Part shown: piece after piece, positions 15,138-23,201 of the stretch
How the letters are laid out: each line of letters opens with the position of its first letter
How positions within the stretch are numbered: position 1 is the first letter of the stretch
Source of the DNA: Vulcanimicrobiia bacterium
GTDB lineage: Bacteria; Vulcanimicrobiota; Vulcanimicrobiia; Vulcanimicrobiales; Vulcanimicrobiaceae
Assembly: GCA_024281075.1 (NCBI GenBank)
Contig: JAMXLK010000032.1
Coordinates: forward strand, 1 to 49,130
Direction: 5' to 3'
DNA: 49,130 nucleotides
Translations under genes and position numbers: made by a program
The notes under the pieces: model-generated
Database searches by the model: none
What the model saw: the letters and a program-made list of their open reading frames with translations, nothing else
What the model was told of the DNA's origin: nothing

Positions 15138-15859
15138 ACTCGACTAGCCGTTTCGGCACGCGGGCAAAAGCCTACGCAGCGTTTCGCCCCTCCTATCCGC
15201 CGAGCGCAATCGATGCCGTGCTGCAAGGGTTGGGGCCGCCCCTTGAGTTGACGATCGCCGACATCGGCGCGGGCACCGGAATCTCCGCGCGGCTTTTTGC
15301 GCAGCGCGGAGCGCGAGTGATCGCAATCGAACCCAACGCCAAGATGCGCGACGCCGCCGAGCCGTATCAGGGCATGGAGTGGCGCGAGGGCACGGGCGAA
15401 TGCACGGGGCTGCCCGACGACAGCGTCGACGTTGCCGTTGCCTGCCAGGCTTTCCATTGGTTTGCGACTGCGCGGGCACTTGCGGAGCTTGCGCGCATCG
15501 CGCGCCGGCGGGCGGCCATTTTGCAGTACGAACGCGACGAGCGCGACGCATTTACCCGCGGGTACGGCGACATCGTCCGCTCCTACGCGACCGACGACAC
15601 CGAGGCGCTCCGGGCGGACGCAATCGAAATCTTCGCGCGATTCCCGAATGCGACCGTGCGCCGCAGCGAGCATCCGTCGGTGCAGCGGCTCGACCGCGAG
15701 TCGCTGCTCGGTCGCGCTTCCTCCGCGTCGTATCTGCCGGCCTCCGGCCCTGCCGCCGACCGGATGCGCGCCGATTTGCGCGGGCTCTTCGATCGACACG
15801 CGCGCGGCGGGTACGTGGAGCTGACGATGGTCACCTACGCAATGGTCGCGGACTGGTAG
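15134..15859 (+). CDS. Class I SAM-dependent methyltransferase
   Basis: 241 aa. Motif I is IADIGAGTGISARLFAQRG (residues 41-59), followed by the acidic end of beta 2 (VIAIEPNAKM), the motif II/III region (TGLPDDSVDVAVACQAFHWF) and a helical lid. The pattern 'FG.RA.aYa.FRPsYP' at the N-terminus is typical of a UbiE/Tam-like group acting on small molecules, whose substrates are mostly unknown. The start overlaps the permease stop (ATGA), and the hydantoinase gene begins two bases after its stop, so it belongs to this operon. Confidence 0.9.
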   Translation: MNSTSRFGTRAKAYAAFRPSYPPSAIDAVLQGLGPPLELTIADIGAGTGISARLFAQRGARVIAIEPNAKMRDAAEPYQGMEWREGTGECTGLPDDSVDVAVACQAFHWFATARALAELARIARRRAAILQYERDERDAFTRGYGDIVRSYATDDTEALRADAIEIFARFPNATVRRSEHPSVQRLDRESLLGRASSASYLPASGPAADRMRADLRGLFDRHARGGYVELTMVTYAMVADW

Positions 15860-15861
15860 CT

Positions 15862-17955
15862 ATGCTGCTGAGAGTCGGCATCGACGTCGGCGGTACATTT
15901 ACCGACGTCGTCGCGATCGACGCGGCAACCCGGGCGCTCGTCGCTCGCATCAAAGTGCCGACGACGCACGGCGCGCCCGGCGGCGTGGCCGCAGGCATCG
16001 TCAGCGGGATCGACCGTTTGCTGCAAACTCCTACGATCGACGCAATTGACATCGCGTTCATCGCTCACTCCACCACGCAAGCCACGAACGCGTTGCTGGA
16101 AGGCGACTTGGCGCGGGTCGGCGTCATCGGCTTGCTCGACAGTCTTGCGTGGCTCTCGAGGCGGCAGATGCATTTCGGTGCCGTGCGCCTGGACTCGGGA
16201 AACGTCTTCAAACCACAATTCGCTTTTGCGTCGGCGGGTGACGATGCGCAGATACGGACGCGCATCGAGCGCTTGATCGCGGGCGGTGCCGAGGCAATCG
16301 CCGCAACGCAAAGCTTCGGCGTCGATCGTCCGGCCGCAGAAACCGATGCGGTTGCCATTGCCCGCTCGCACGGCGTCGACGCGACCAGCGGCCACGATGT
16401 CAGCACTGCCTACGGATTACGGGCGCGCACGCGTACGGCCGCGCTCAACGCGGCGATTCTGCCGAAAATGGTGTGGACCGCGCGCATGACCGCCGAAGCG
16501 GTGACGAATGCGGCGATTCCCGCGCCGTTGATGGTGATGCGCAGCGATGGTGGCGTCATGGACGTGCGCGAGATCGAGCGCCGCCCGATTCTCACGCTGC
16601 TTTCCGGCCCGGCGGCCGGAATCGCCGGCGCGCTGCTCTACGAACGCTTGAGCGACGGAATTTTCATCGAAGTCGGCGGCACCAGCTCCGATTGCTCGGC
16701 AATTCGCGCGGGCCGCCCGCAAATGCGCGCCGCCCAAATCGGCGGCAACCGAACCATGCTGCGCACGCTCGACGTGCGCACGCTCGGAATCGGCGGCGGC
16801 AGCATGATTCGCTTGGGCGGCAACGAGATCGTCGATGCCGGTCCCCGCAGCGCGCACATTGCAGGCTGCGCCTACGCATCGTTCGTTTCAGCCCATTCGC
16901 TGGAAGGCGCGCGGTTGGAGCGCATCGCGCCGGCGGCGCGCGACGCTCCTGAGTATGCGGCGCTCATTGCTCGCGACGGCCGGCGCGTTGCGCTCACGGC
17001 AACCTGCGCGGCAAACGTACTTGGCGCGGTTCCCGCGGGGGCTTTTGCAAACGGCGACGCGCAATCGGCACGCTATGCGTTTGAAATCCTCGCGCGCGAG
17101 CTTCGGAGCGATGCCGGCGCGTTGGCGCAGCGAGTGTTGACGCTTGCCGCCGGAAAGCTGCGCGCGGCAGTCGATGCGTTGATCGCGGATTACGGGCTCG
17201 ACCGACGTAGCGTGGCCCTCGTCGGTGGCGGCGGCGGCGCCGGCGCGCTCGTCCCGTACGCCGCGCAACTCATGCAGCTCCCTTACAAGATCGCGCGCGA
17301 TGCGGAAGTCATCGCTCCGATCGGCGTCGCGCTGGCGCTCGTGCGCGACTCCGTCGAACGAACGATCGCCGCGCCGTCAGCGCAGGATATCGCCCGCATT
17401 CGACGCGAGGCTGCAGACCGCGTCGTCGCAGCCGGCGCTGCGCCGGATCGCGTGCAGGTCGAGGTCGAGATCGATACGCAGCGTAACAAAGTCCGTGCGA
17501 CCGCCTCCGGGGCGACGGCGCTGGTCGAATCGGCCGTATCCCAGATGTGCAGCGACGACGAGCGGCGTGCCGCCGCCGGCGAGTCGCTGCGCTGCGAGCT
17601 CGCCGAGCTCGAAGCCGTCGCGCTCACGCCGCAGCTCACGGGATATCGCCGGCGCGCCGACCTTCGCGTCGTTGACGAGCGAGGAGCGGTTCGACTGGCA
17701 CTGCGCGGCGCGAGGCTTCATCTGACCACCGTTGCAGCGATCGCGCCGGATGTTCGCGACGCGATCGAAAAGGCGACCAATTTCGGCGACGTCGGGCGCG
17801 CGCTGCCGGCGCTCTACATCTTGCGCGCCAACCGGATTGCAGCGTTCGAAGGCCTGGTGAGCGCCGAACAAGGCGCGGCGCTCGCGCACGAAGAGACCGA
17901 CGGCTGCGCGGAGGATGAGCGCGTCGCCTTGCTCCTCGTCTCCCGCGAAGCTTAG
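15862..17955 (+). CDS. Hydantoinase/oxoprolinase family protein, subunit A (HyuA-like)
   Basis: The track start at 15379 reads through the methyltransferase in another frame; the ATG at 15862 gives 697 aa, the normal size for HyuA. The N-terminus VGIDVGGTFTDVVAID is the ATP-binding phosphate loop of the ASKHA fold, followed by IAHSTTQATNALLEGD and, at mid-length, LSGPAAGIAGA, FIEVGGTSSDCS and LGIGGGSM, all HyuA hallmarks. HyuA proteins use ATP to open cyclic amides such as hydantoins or 5-oxoproline together with a HyuB subunit. No hyuB is present here, and no carboxylase-type fusion is seen. It could hydrolyse a lactam arising from amino-sugar or peptide breakdown, but that is a guess from context. 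Confidence 0.9.
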   Translation: MLLRVGIDVGGTFTDVVAIDAATRALVARIKVPTTHGAPGGVAAGIVSGIDRLLQTPTIDAIDIAFIAHSTTQATNALLEGDLARVGVIGLLDSLAWLSRRQMHFGAVRLDSGNVFKPQFAFASAGDDAQIRTRIERLIAGGAEAIAATQSFGVDRPAAETDAVAIARSHGVDATSGHDVSTAYGLRARTRTAALNAAILPKMVWTARMTAEAVTNAAIPAPLMVMRSDGGVMDVREIERRPILTLLSGPAAGIAGALLYERLSDGIFIEVGGTSSDCSAIRAGRPQMRAAQIGGNRTMLRTLDVRTLGIGGGSMIRLGGNEIVDAGPRSAHIAGCAYASFVSAHSLEGARLERIAPAARDAPEYAALIARDGRRVALTATCAANVLGAVPAGAFANGDAQSARYAFEILARELRSDAGALAQRVLTLAAGKLRAAVDALIADYGLDRRSVALVGGGGGAGALVPYAAQLMQLPYKIARDAEVIAPIGVALALVRDSVERTIAAPSAQDIARIRREAADRVVAAGAAPDRVQVEVEIDTQRNKVRATASGATALVESAVSQMCSDDERRAAAGESLRCELAELEAVALTPQLTGYRRRADLRVVDERGAVRLALRGARLHLTTVAAIAPDVRDAIEKATNFGDVGRALPALYILRANRIAAFEGLVSAEQGAALAHEETDGCAEDERVALLLVSREA

Positions 17956-17980
17956 CTTGCCCTGAGCTTGTCGAAGGCTA
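17956..17980 (+). repeat. Short repeat at convergent gene border
   Basis: CTTGCCCTGAGCTTGTCGAAGG fills the 22 bp between the stop of the HyuA gene and the stop of the convergent permease, and its end supplies the TAG stop of the permease (CTA on the plus strand). It shares the core CCTGAGC-GTCGAAGG with the copies at 13114 and 38038 and is partly self-complementary (AGCTT..CCT/AAGGCT), so it may act as a bidirectional 3' end. Confidence 0.7.
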
Positions 17981-19474
17981 ATTAACCGGCGGCTGCCGTA
18001 CTGCTAAGCCTTCCGTGTGTTCGAGCGCCACGGTGCTCTTGTTGCGCCCATACGCGAAATAGAAGATCAGGCCGACGACGAACCAGATGACAAAGCCCAA
18101 CCACACCAACGGGAAAAAGCCCCAAACGACCGGGTTGCCATATCGGAGGAAGTAGATCAAGCCAAGCGCCGTGATCATCGTGAGCACGGGAATGATATAG
18201 GGGCCGAAAGGGATGGTGAACGCGCCCTTCAGCTCGGGATGACGGTTGCGCAGCATCGGCACCGCGAACGCGACCAGAATGAACGCGCTGAGCGTTCCCA
18301 TATTCGTCAGCGATCCTAAGATGCTGATCGGGAAGAGTGCGCCGGCCGCAGCGATCAGGACCCCGAAGATAATCTGCGAGATCCACGGTGTTCGCCAGCT
18401 GGAGTGCAGTCTCACGAAGACCGGCGGGATGAGACCGTCGCGCGACATCGCATAAAAGATGCGCGTCTGTCCGTACATCATGACGAGCAGCACCGTCGTA
18501 AGCCCGGCGATCGCGCCAAACGAGATGATCACACCGGCCCAGGCGAGGCCGACGCTATCGACTGCGTACGCTACGGGGAAGTTTACGTTGAGCGTATAGA
18601 ACGGCACCAACCCGTTGAGGATCGCCACGACGACGATGTAGAGCACGGTGCAAATCACGAGGCTGGCAATGATTCCAAAAGGCAGATCGCGCGAAGGATT
18701 CTTCGCTTCCTCGGCCGTCGTCGAGACCGCATCGAAGCCGATGTAGGCGAAAAAGATAAAGGCCGCACCGGCAAACACGCCGGCCCATCCGAACGGGAAA
18801 TACCCTCCCTCGCCGGCTTGCGGGCCTGCTGGAAGGTGATAGTTCGCCGGGTTGATGTGTCCGATTCCAACGGCAATGAAGAAGAGTACCACCGCCACTT
18901 TGATCCCGACGATGACTGCATTGACCGTCCCGGATTCTTTCGTTCCTCGCACGAGCAGCGCCGTTATCAAAAAGATGATTGCCGCGGCAGGCAAATTGGC
19001 GATGCCCGGCGTCGCATCCCAATGGCTGTGCTGCCACGTTTGAGGCACGTCCCAAATGTGCAGCGTGTGCAGAATAAACGTGAAGTAACCAGACCAGCCG
19101 ACGCTGACGGTCGCGGCGCCCAGCGCGTATTCTAGGACGAGCGCCCAGCCGACGATCCACGCTAGGACCTCGCCGAGCGTCGCATACGTATACGTGTACG
19201 CGCTGCCCGAAATCGGAATCTTGCTCGAAACTTCCGCGTAGCAAAGCGCAGCGAGTGCGCTGACGATACCTGCGACAACGAACGAGAGCGTGAGGGCCGG
19301 CCCCGCCCGGGTGGCTGAGGCGACGCCGGTCAGAACGAAGATGCCCGTGCCGATGATCGCGCCGATGCCCATCGCCGTGAGCGCCCATGGTCCGAGCGAG
19401 CGTTTGAGCCCGTGGGATTCGTCGCTTCCCTCGGCGAGAATGCGCGACAGCGGTTTGACGCGTTGCATGATCAT
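17978..19474 (-). CDS. APC-family amino acid permease (YfnA/cationic amino acid transporter-like)
   Basis: 498 aa, about 12-14 membrane spans. The first span carries the APC substrate loop GIGAIIGTGIFVLTG (residues 36-50), and the sixth region reads FFAYIGFDAVSTTAEEAKNP, the diagnostic motif of the CAT/YfnA group. The next conserved piece is MYGQTRIFYAMSRDGLIP. These carriers import amino acids with protons. An AGGAG site lies 10 bp before the ATG. It sits 13 bp downstream of the DUF4870 gene and is co-transcribed with it. It faces the HyuA operon, so the likely link to lactam hydrolysis is only positional. Confidence 0.93.
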   Translation of the reverse strand: MIMQRVKPLSRILAEGSDESHGLKRSLGPWALTAMGIGAIIGTGIFVLTGVASATRAGPALTLSFVVAGIVSALAALCYAEVSSKIPISGSAYTYTYATLGEVLAWIVGWALVLEYALGAATVSVGWSGYFTFILHTLHIWDVPQTWQHSHWDATPGIANLPAAAIIFLITALLVRGTKESGTVNAVIVGIKVAVVLFFIAVGIGHINPANYHLPAGPQAGEGGYFPFGWAGVFAGAAFIFFAYIGFDAVSTTAEEAKNPSRDLPFGIIASLVICTVLYIVVVAILNGLVPFYTLNVNFPVAYAVDSVGLAWAGVIISFGAIAGLTTVLLVMMYGQTRIFYAMSRDGLIPPVFVRLHSSWRTPWISQIIFGVLIAAAGALFPISILGSLTNMGTLSAFILVAFAVPMLRNRHPELKGAFTIPFGPYIIPVLTMITALGLIYFLRYGNPVVWGFFPLVWLGFVIWFVVGLIFYFAYGRNKSTVALEHTEGLAVRQPPVN

Positions 19475-19487
19475 TCAGTGCACTCTC

Positions 19488-19919
19488 CTAGCGCAGGAAG
19501 CGAATGGCAAACGGATACGTGTACGCGCGGCCTTCGCTGGCGGCGAGCGTTCCGAGAATAATGAAGAGAATCGAGGCCAAGACGGCGATTAATGCCGCGA
19601 CCGCAAATGCGATCCAAAGCGCTGCAAGGTTGAAGCCCGGGACGGACGAGTCGCCGGAGGAGCTCAGCGGAACGATGTAACCGAGCGTCACGGCGACGGC
19701 GATGATGGTTGCCACGATCGCGAAGATCGAGATCGAGATTTGATAGTTCAACGACGCGCGAGCGTGTTCGCCCACGAACTCGGATTCATGCCCTTTGATC
19801 AGGTAAACGACGAGCGGTCCGAGCACGTGACCGAAGGGCATGCCCGCGACGGCAACCAGCGCGCTCAAATGTGCGGCCATCGCCCAGTTTCTTTCGAGAG
19901 TAGCCGGGTGAGCTTGCAT
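19488..19919 (-). CDS. DUF4870 (Tic20-like) membrane protein
   Basis: 143 aa with three hydrophobic spans. The DUF4870 pattern is clear: NWAMAAHLSALVAVAGMPFG, then VVYLIKGHESEFVGEHARAS and LNYQISISIF, where a cytoplasmic loop precedes the second span. Members are widespread small membrane proteins of unknown role that resemble chloroplast Tic20. Here it leads a two-gene transcript with the APC permease. The start is 35 bp from the divergent FAD-oxidoreductase gene, so both promoters lie in that short space. Confidence 0.88.
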   Translation of the reverse strand: MQAHPATLERNWAMAAHLSALVAVAGMPFGHVLGPLVVYLIKGHESEFVGEHARASLNYQISISIFAIVATIIAVAVTLGYIVPLSSSGDSSVPGFNLAALWIAFAVAALIAVLASILFIILGTLAASEGRAYTYPFAIRFLR

Positions 19920-19954
19920 GGCGGTTTATTTTGTAAGACGAGGAAATGGCCTGC

Positions 19955-21292
19955 ATGACCGAGTTCGACGTGTTGGTCGTGGGCGGTGGTAATGCCGGTT
20001 GCGCCGCGGCGATTGCCGCCGCGCGCCATGGCGCGCGCACGCTGCTCGTCGAGCGGTACGGTTTTCTCGGCGGTACGGCGACCGCCGCGATGGTGGGGCC
20101 ATGGATGACGTTCCACTCCGGAAACCAACGAATTGTCGGCGGCATTGCTCAGGAGATGGTCGAGCGCTTGATGCGCAAGGGCGCGTCGCCGGGTCACGTT
20201 CGCGACTCGTCCGATTACGTCGCAACGATTACACCGTTCGACCCCGAGGTGCATAAGGCGCTGCTCTTTGAGATGATGCGTGAAGCCGGAGTCGAGCTGC
20301 TGCTGCACGCCTATTTCTTATCGGCGCAGACGCAAGGCGATACCGTCACGGGCGCGGCGTTCGCAACAATCGCTGGGCCGCAAGCGCAGCGCGCGCGCAT
20401 CGTGATCGATGCCACCGCCGACGCGCTCGTCGCGGCGTCGGCGGGCGTTCCGACGCAGCAGGGTGATGAACGCGGCCGCGTGCAGCCCGCGACGCTGATC
20501 TTTCGTTTGAGTCACGTCGATCTCGCGCAGCTTGCGCAGTACGTTCGCGAGCACCCGGAGGAAATGCGCAGCTCGCTTTCGGAGCGCGACCGCACGCCCC
20601 AAAATTTAACCGCCGTCGCCGGGCTCTATTCGCTGTGGGAAAGCGCACGCGACGAAGGCGCGGTTGACGTTCCCCGCGAGCTGGTCTCGTTCTTTATCTC
20701 GCCGTATCCCGACGAGGTCACCGTCAACATGACGCGCGTCGTCGACGTCGATCCGCTCGATCCGGTCGATCTCACGCGCGCGGAGGTCGAATCGCGTCTG
20801 CAGGCGATGCAGCTCTTCGAATTCTTTCGCAACCGCGTCCCGGGTTTCCAAAATGCTCGGCTCGCCGGCACCGGCACGCAAATCGGAATCCGGGAATCGC
20901 GGCGAATCGTCGGACGCTACACGCTGACGCGAGAAGACGTTCTCGCGGGCCGAAAGTTTGACGATGCCGTTGCGCGCAGCGCCTATCCGATCGATCTGCA
21001 TAACCCCAGCGGCAGCGGAACGACGACGCATCGGCTGCGGCCCGGCGAGAGCTATGAGATTCCGTATCGCTGTTTGGTTCCGGTCAATCGCGACGCGCTG
21101 CTCGTCGCCGGACGCTGCATTTCGACGACGCACGAGGCTCTTGCGTCGACGCGTTTAACGCCGACGGTCATGACGCTGGGACAAGCCGCCGGCACGGCCG
21201 CGGCGCTCGCGAGCCAAAACGGCGCACGCGTCGCCGACGTCGACGCGAAAACGCTGCGCACGCGGCTCGTTGCGGACGGCGTGCTGCTGTGA
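19955..21292 (+). CDS. FAD-dependent oxidoreductase (FAD_oxidored family)
   Basis: 445 aa if translation begins at the second ATG (19955), which is 10 bp after GAGGA; the track's ATG at 19946 is too close to it. The N-terminal Rossmann motif is DVLVVGGGNAGCAAAIAAARHGARTLLVE, with RYGFLGGTAT as the flavin loop. The C-terminal GRCISTTHEA and RLTPTVMTLGQAAGTAAALA close the FAD site, as in family PF12831. These enzymes act on varied substrates and often sit in sugar or aromatic catabolic clusters. Here it heads an operon whose later genes are a HExxH protein, an amino-sugar kinase and NanE, so an amino-sugar derivative is a candidate substrate. Confidence 0.9.
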   Translation: MTEFDVLVVGGGNAGCAAAIAAARHGARTLLVERYGFLGGTATAAMVGPWMTFHSGNQRIVGGIAQEMVERLMRKGASPGHVRDSSDYVATITPFDPEVHKALLFEMMREAGVELLLHAYFLSAQTQGDTVTGAAFATIAGPQAQRARIVIDATADALVAASAGVPTQQGDERGRVQPATLIFRLSHVDLAQLAQYVREHPEEMRSSLSERDRTPQNLTAVAGLYSLWESARDEGAVDVPRELVSFFISPYPDEVTVNMTRVVDVDPLDPVDLTRAEVESRLQAMQLFEFFRNRVPGFQNARLAGTGTQIGIRESRRIVGRYTLTREDVLAGRKFDDAVARSAYPIDLHNPSGSGTTTHRLRPGESYEIPYRCLVPVNRDALLVAGRCISTTHEALASTRLTPTVMTLGQAAGTAAALASQNGARVADVDAKTLRTRLVADGVLL

Positions 21293-21594
21293 GCGGCGCG
21301 CTCGCACAAGCGCTTGCCTACGGCGTCGCCGTGCGCTTCGCCGATCTCGGCGATTGGGGACGCGCGGAGCTGCGCTCGGAGTACGATGCCGCCATCCCGG
21401 AAATCCGCCTGAACGTGCGCGTTGCCGCAGCCTTGACGATTGCCGAACTCGGTGAGTTCGTCACGCTTGCCGTTGGGCACGAGCTCTATCATCATCGCGA
21501 ACGCATCGGGGAGATTGCCGTGCTCGCGCCGCGGCGCGCGCGCGAAGCCGCGGCCTCCGCGTTCGCCCACGAACTGCTCGATCGCTCGCGGTGA
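21289..21594 (+). CDS. Minimal ImmA/IrrE-like HExxH protein
   Basis: 101 aa from GTG, overlapping the oxidoreductase stop (GTGA) and itself overlapped by the kinase start (GTGA). The core LAVGHELYHHRE gives HExxH (His64, Glu65, His68), and RAREAAASAFAHELL has a glutamate (Glu86) followed by the 'An.FA.eLL' pattern of the ImmA/IrrE (COG2856) peptidases, whose third zinc ligand sits there. The preceding IRLNVRVAAALT resembles the beta strand before the active helix. It lacks extra domains and any adjacent phage repressor, so a role in metabolism or an unrelated use of the fold are both possible. The family call is mine and moderate; the zinc motif is directly visible. Confidence 0.6.
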   Translation: MSGALAQALAYGVAVRFADLGDWGRAELRSEYDAAIPEIRLNVRVAAALTIAELGEFVTLAVGHELYHHRERIGEIAVLAPRRAREAAASAFAHELLDRSR

Positions 21595-22499
21595 ATCTCT
21601 TTGCCGGAATTGACGGCGGGCAGAGTTCGACGGTCGCAGTCGTCGGCGACGAACGCGGGCGCATTCTGGGGCGCGGGAGTGCCGGCCCTGCAGATGAGAT
21701 CGGAGCGACCAACGAGTCGACGCGGCTGCGCGACGCACTTCAGGGCGCGCTTGCGGCAGCGTGCGCCGACGCCGGTCTGCCCGTCGAGAGCCGGTTCGAG
21801 GCCATTGTTGCCGGGGTGAGCGGCTACGACGGACGCGTTTACGGCGCGATGCCGGCGTTGCCGTCGCCGCGCACCGTGCTGCTCCACGATACGCCGATCG
21901 CACATGCCGGTGCGCTGGTCGGGCGTCCGGGCGTGATCGTCATTGCCGGAACGGGCTCCGTCGTATACGGGCGCGACGACGACGGACGCTCGTGGACGCT
22001 GGGCGGATGGGGATATCTCTTCGGCGACGAGGGCAGCGCGTTCGGCATCGTGCGAGAGGCGCTGTCGGCGATGATGCGCGCGCAGGACGACGGCGATGTC
22101 TCGCTCGCGGCCGAGACTCAAGCCGTCTGCAACTTCTTCGCGATGCCCTCGCTTCGCCGGCTCGTCCACGCGTTCTATAAGAATGAAATCGCGCGCGATC
22201 GTCTGGCGGCGTATGCTGCCGAGGCGATGCGGTTCGACGCTTTTCATTCGCTGGCCGACCGAGGCGCGGAGCGCCTCGCAACACTCGCGCAGAGCGCGGT
22301 CGCCGCCGGTGCGCCGGCGCGCATTGCATTGATCGGCGGCGTCTTCGCCGACGGGCGTTTCGGGCACGCGGTGCGCACGGCGATCTTGCGCGGCATTCCG
22401 CATGCCGAAATCGTCGAGCCTCGATACGAGCCGGTTTACGGTGCGCTGCTCCTGGCATACCGCGAGCTCGGGCGTGACGTGACGGACCTCCAGCGATGA
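21591..22499 (+). CDS. BadF/BadG-type N-acetylhexosamine kinase (NagK-like)
   Basis: 302 aa from GTG. GIDGGQSSTVAVVGDERGR is the phosphate-1 loop of the ASKHA fold, VIVIAGTGSVVYG the phosphate-2 loop, and GGWGYLFGDEGSAFGI follows as in eukaryotic-type GlcNAc kinases and bacterial BadF-family sugar kinases. The catalytic aspartate precedes the GxG pattern in the family; the region HDTPIAHAGAL fits. It would phosphorylate GlcNAc or ManNAc at C6 with ATP in the cytoplasm. The next gene, overlapping by ATGA, is NanE, which uses ManNAc-6-P, so this kinase probably supplies it. N-acetylmuramate or glucosamine as substrates cannot be excluded. Confidence 0.85.
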   Translation: MNLFAGIDGGQSSTVAVVGDERGRILGRGSAGPADEIGATNESTRLRDALQGALAAACADAGLPVESRFEAIVAGVSGYDGRVYGAMPALPSPRTVLLHDTPIAHAGALVGRPGVIVIAGTGSVVYGRDDDGRSWTLGGWGYLFGDEGSAFGIVREALSAMMRAQDDGDVSLAAETQAVCNFFAMPSLRRLVHAFYKNEIARDRLAAYAAEAMRFDAFHSLADRGAERLATLAQSAVAAGAPARIALIGGVFADGRFGHAVRTAILRGIPHAEIVEPRYEPVYGALLLAYRELGRDVTDLQR

Positions 22500-23173
22500 G
22501 CCTGCTCGACGCGTTGCGCGGCGGCCTCATCGTTTCCGTGCAGGCCTGGCGCGGGTCGGCGCTCGACGACCCGCAACTCATCGCGGCGATGTCGCGGGCG
22601 GCCGAAGAGAGCGGCGCAGTTGCCGTGCGGATCGAAGGCGCGGTCAACCTTTCAGCCGTGCGCTCGCGTGTCGAAGTGCCGATCGTCGGTTTAATCAAGC
22701 GCGAATACGCCGGTTTTGGGCCGTACATTACGCCGACTCTTGCCGAAGTGCACGACGTCGTGACCGCCGGCGCCGAGATCGTCGCATTCGATGCCACATC
22801 GCGCGTTCGTCCGGACGGCAGCGGGGTGGACGATTTGGTCGCCGAGATCCATGCGCGCGGCCGGCTCGCGCTCGCCGACTGCTCGACGATTGCCGAGGGC
22901 GCCGCCGCACTCGCGTGCGGTGCCGATGTTCTGGCCACGACGCTTTGCGGGTACACGCCGGAAACGGCGGGGCAAACGCTGCCGGCGCTCGATCTCGTTG
23001 CGGAGTTTGCTGCGTTGGCGCCGTTTACGGTGTGCGAAGGCGGCGTCCGTTCTCCCGCGCACTTGCGCGCGGCGCTCGATGCGGGAGCCGATGCGGTCTG
23101 CGTCGGCAGCGCTATTACAAATGTCGACTGGCTCGTGCGCGAGTTTGCAGGGGCCACGGATAGACTTTTTTAA
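22496..23173 (+). CDS. nanE: N-acetylmannosamine-6-phosphate 2-epimerase
   Basis: 225 aa TIM-barrel protein with the NanE pattern from end to end: LRGGLIVSVQA, VPIVGLIKREYAGFGPYITPT (lysine and acidic residues of the active site), FDATSRVRPDG, LALADCSTIAEG, ATTLCGYTPET, CEGGVRSPAHLRAALDAGADAV and CVGSAITNVDW. NanE converts ManNAc-6-P to GlcNAc-6-P, joining sialic acid or ManNAc use to GlcNAc catabolism. NanA, NanK, NagA and NagB are not in this window, so the rest of the route lies elsewhere or is replaced. It ends 28 bp before ctaC. Confidence 0.92.
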   Translation: MSLLDALRGGLIVSVQAWRGSALDDPQLIAAMSRAAEESGAVAVRIEGAVNLSAVRSRVEVPIVGLIKREYAGFGPYITPTLAEVHDVVTAGAEIVAFDATSRVRPDGSGVDDLVAEIHARGRLALADCSTIAEGAAALACGADVLATTLCGYTPETAGQTLPALDLVAEFAALAPFTVCEGGVRSPAHLRAALDAGADAVCVGSAITNVDWLVREFAGATDRLF

Positions 23174-23201
23174 AAGCCGCTTCGGGGAGAGAAGCTTTCT
23201 T

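Noticed and set aside
15379-15861. N-terminal extension of HyuA in the ORF track
   Set aside because: It overlaps the methyltransferase in another frame and lacks any HyuA similarity; the phosphate loop starts right after ATG 15862.
18404-19135. 243-aa plus-strand ORF inside the APC permease
   Set aside because: Charged, repetitive shadow of hydrophobic codons; the permease is unambiguous on the other strand.
21289-21594. Toxin-antitoxin or phage repressor system based on the ImmA/IrrE-like motif
   Set aside because: No XRE repressor, antitoxin or phage gene next to it; it is translationally locked to metabolic genes.
22791-23201. N-terminal extension of ctaC in the ORF track
   Set aside because: It lies inside nanE in a different frame; a ribosome site precedes TTG 23202 where the subunit II start is expected.
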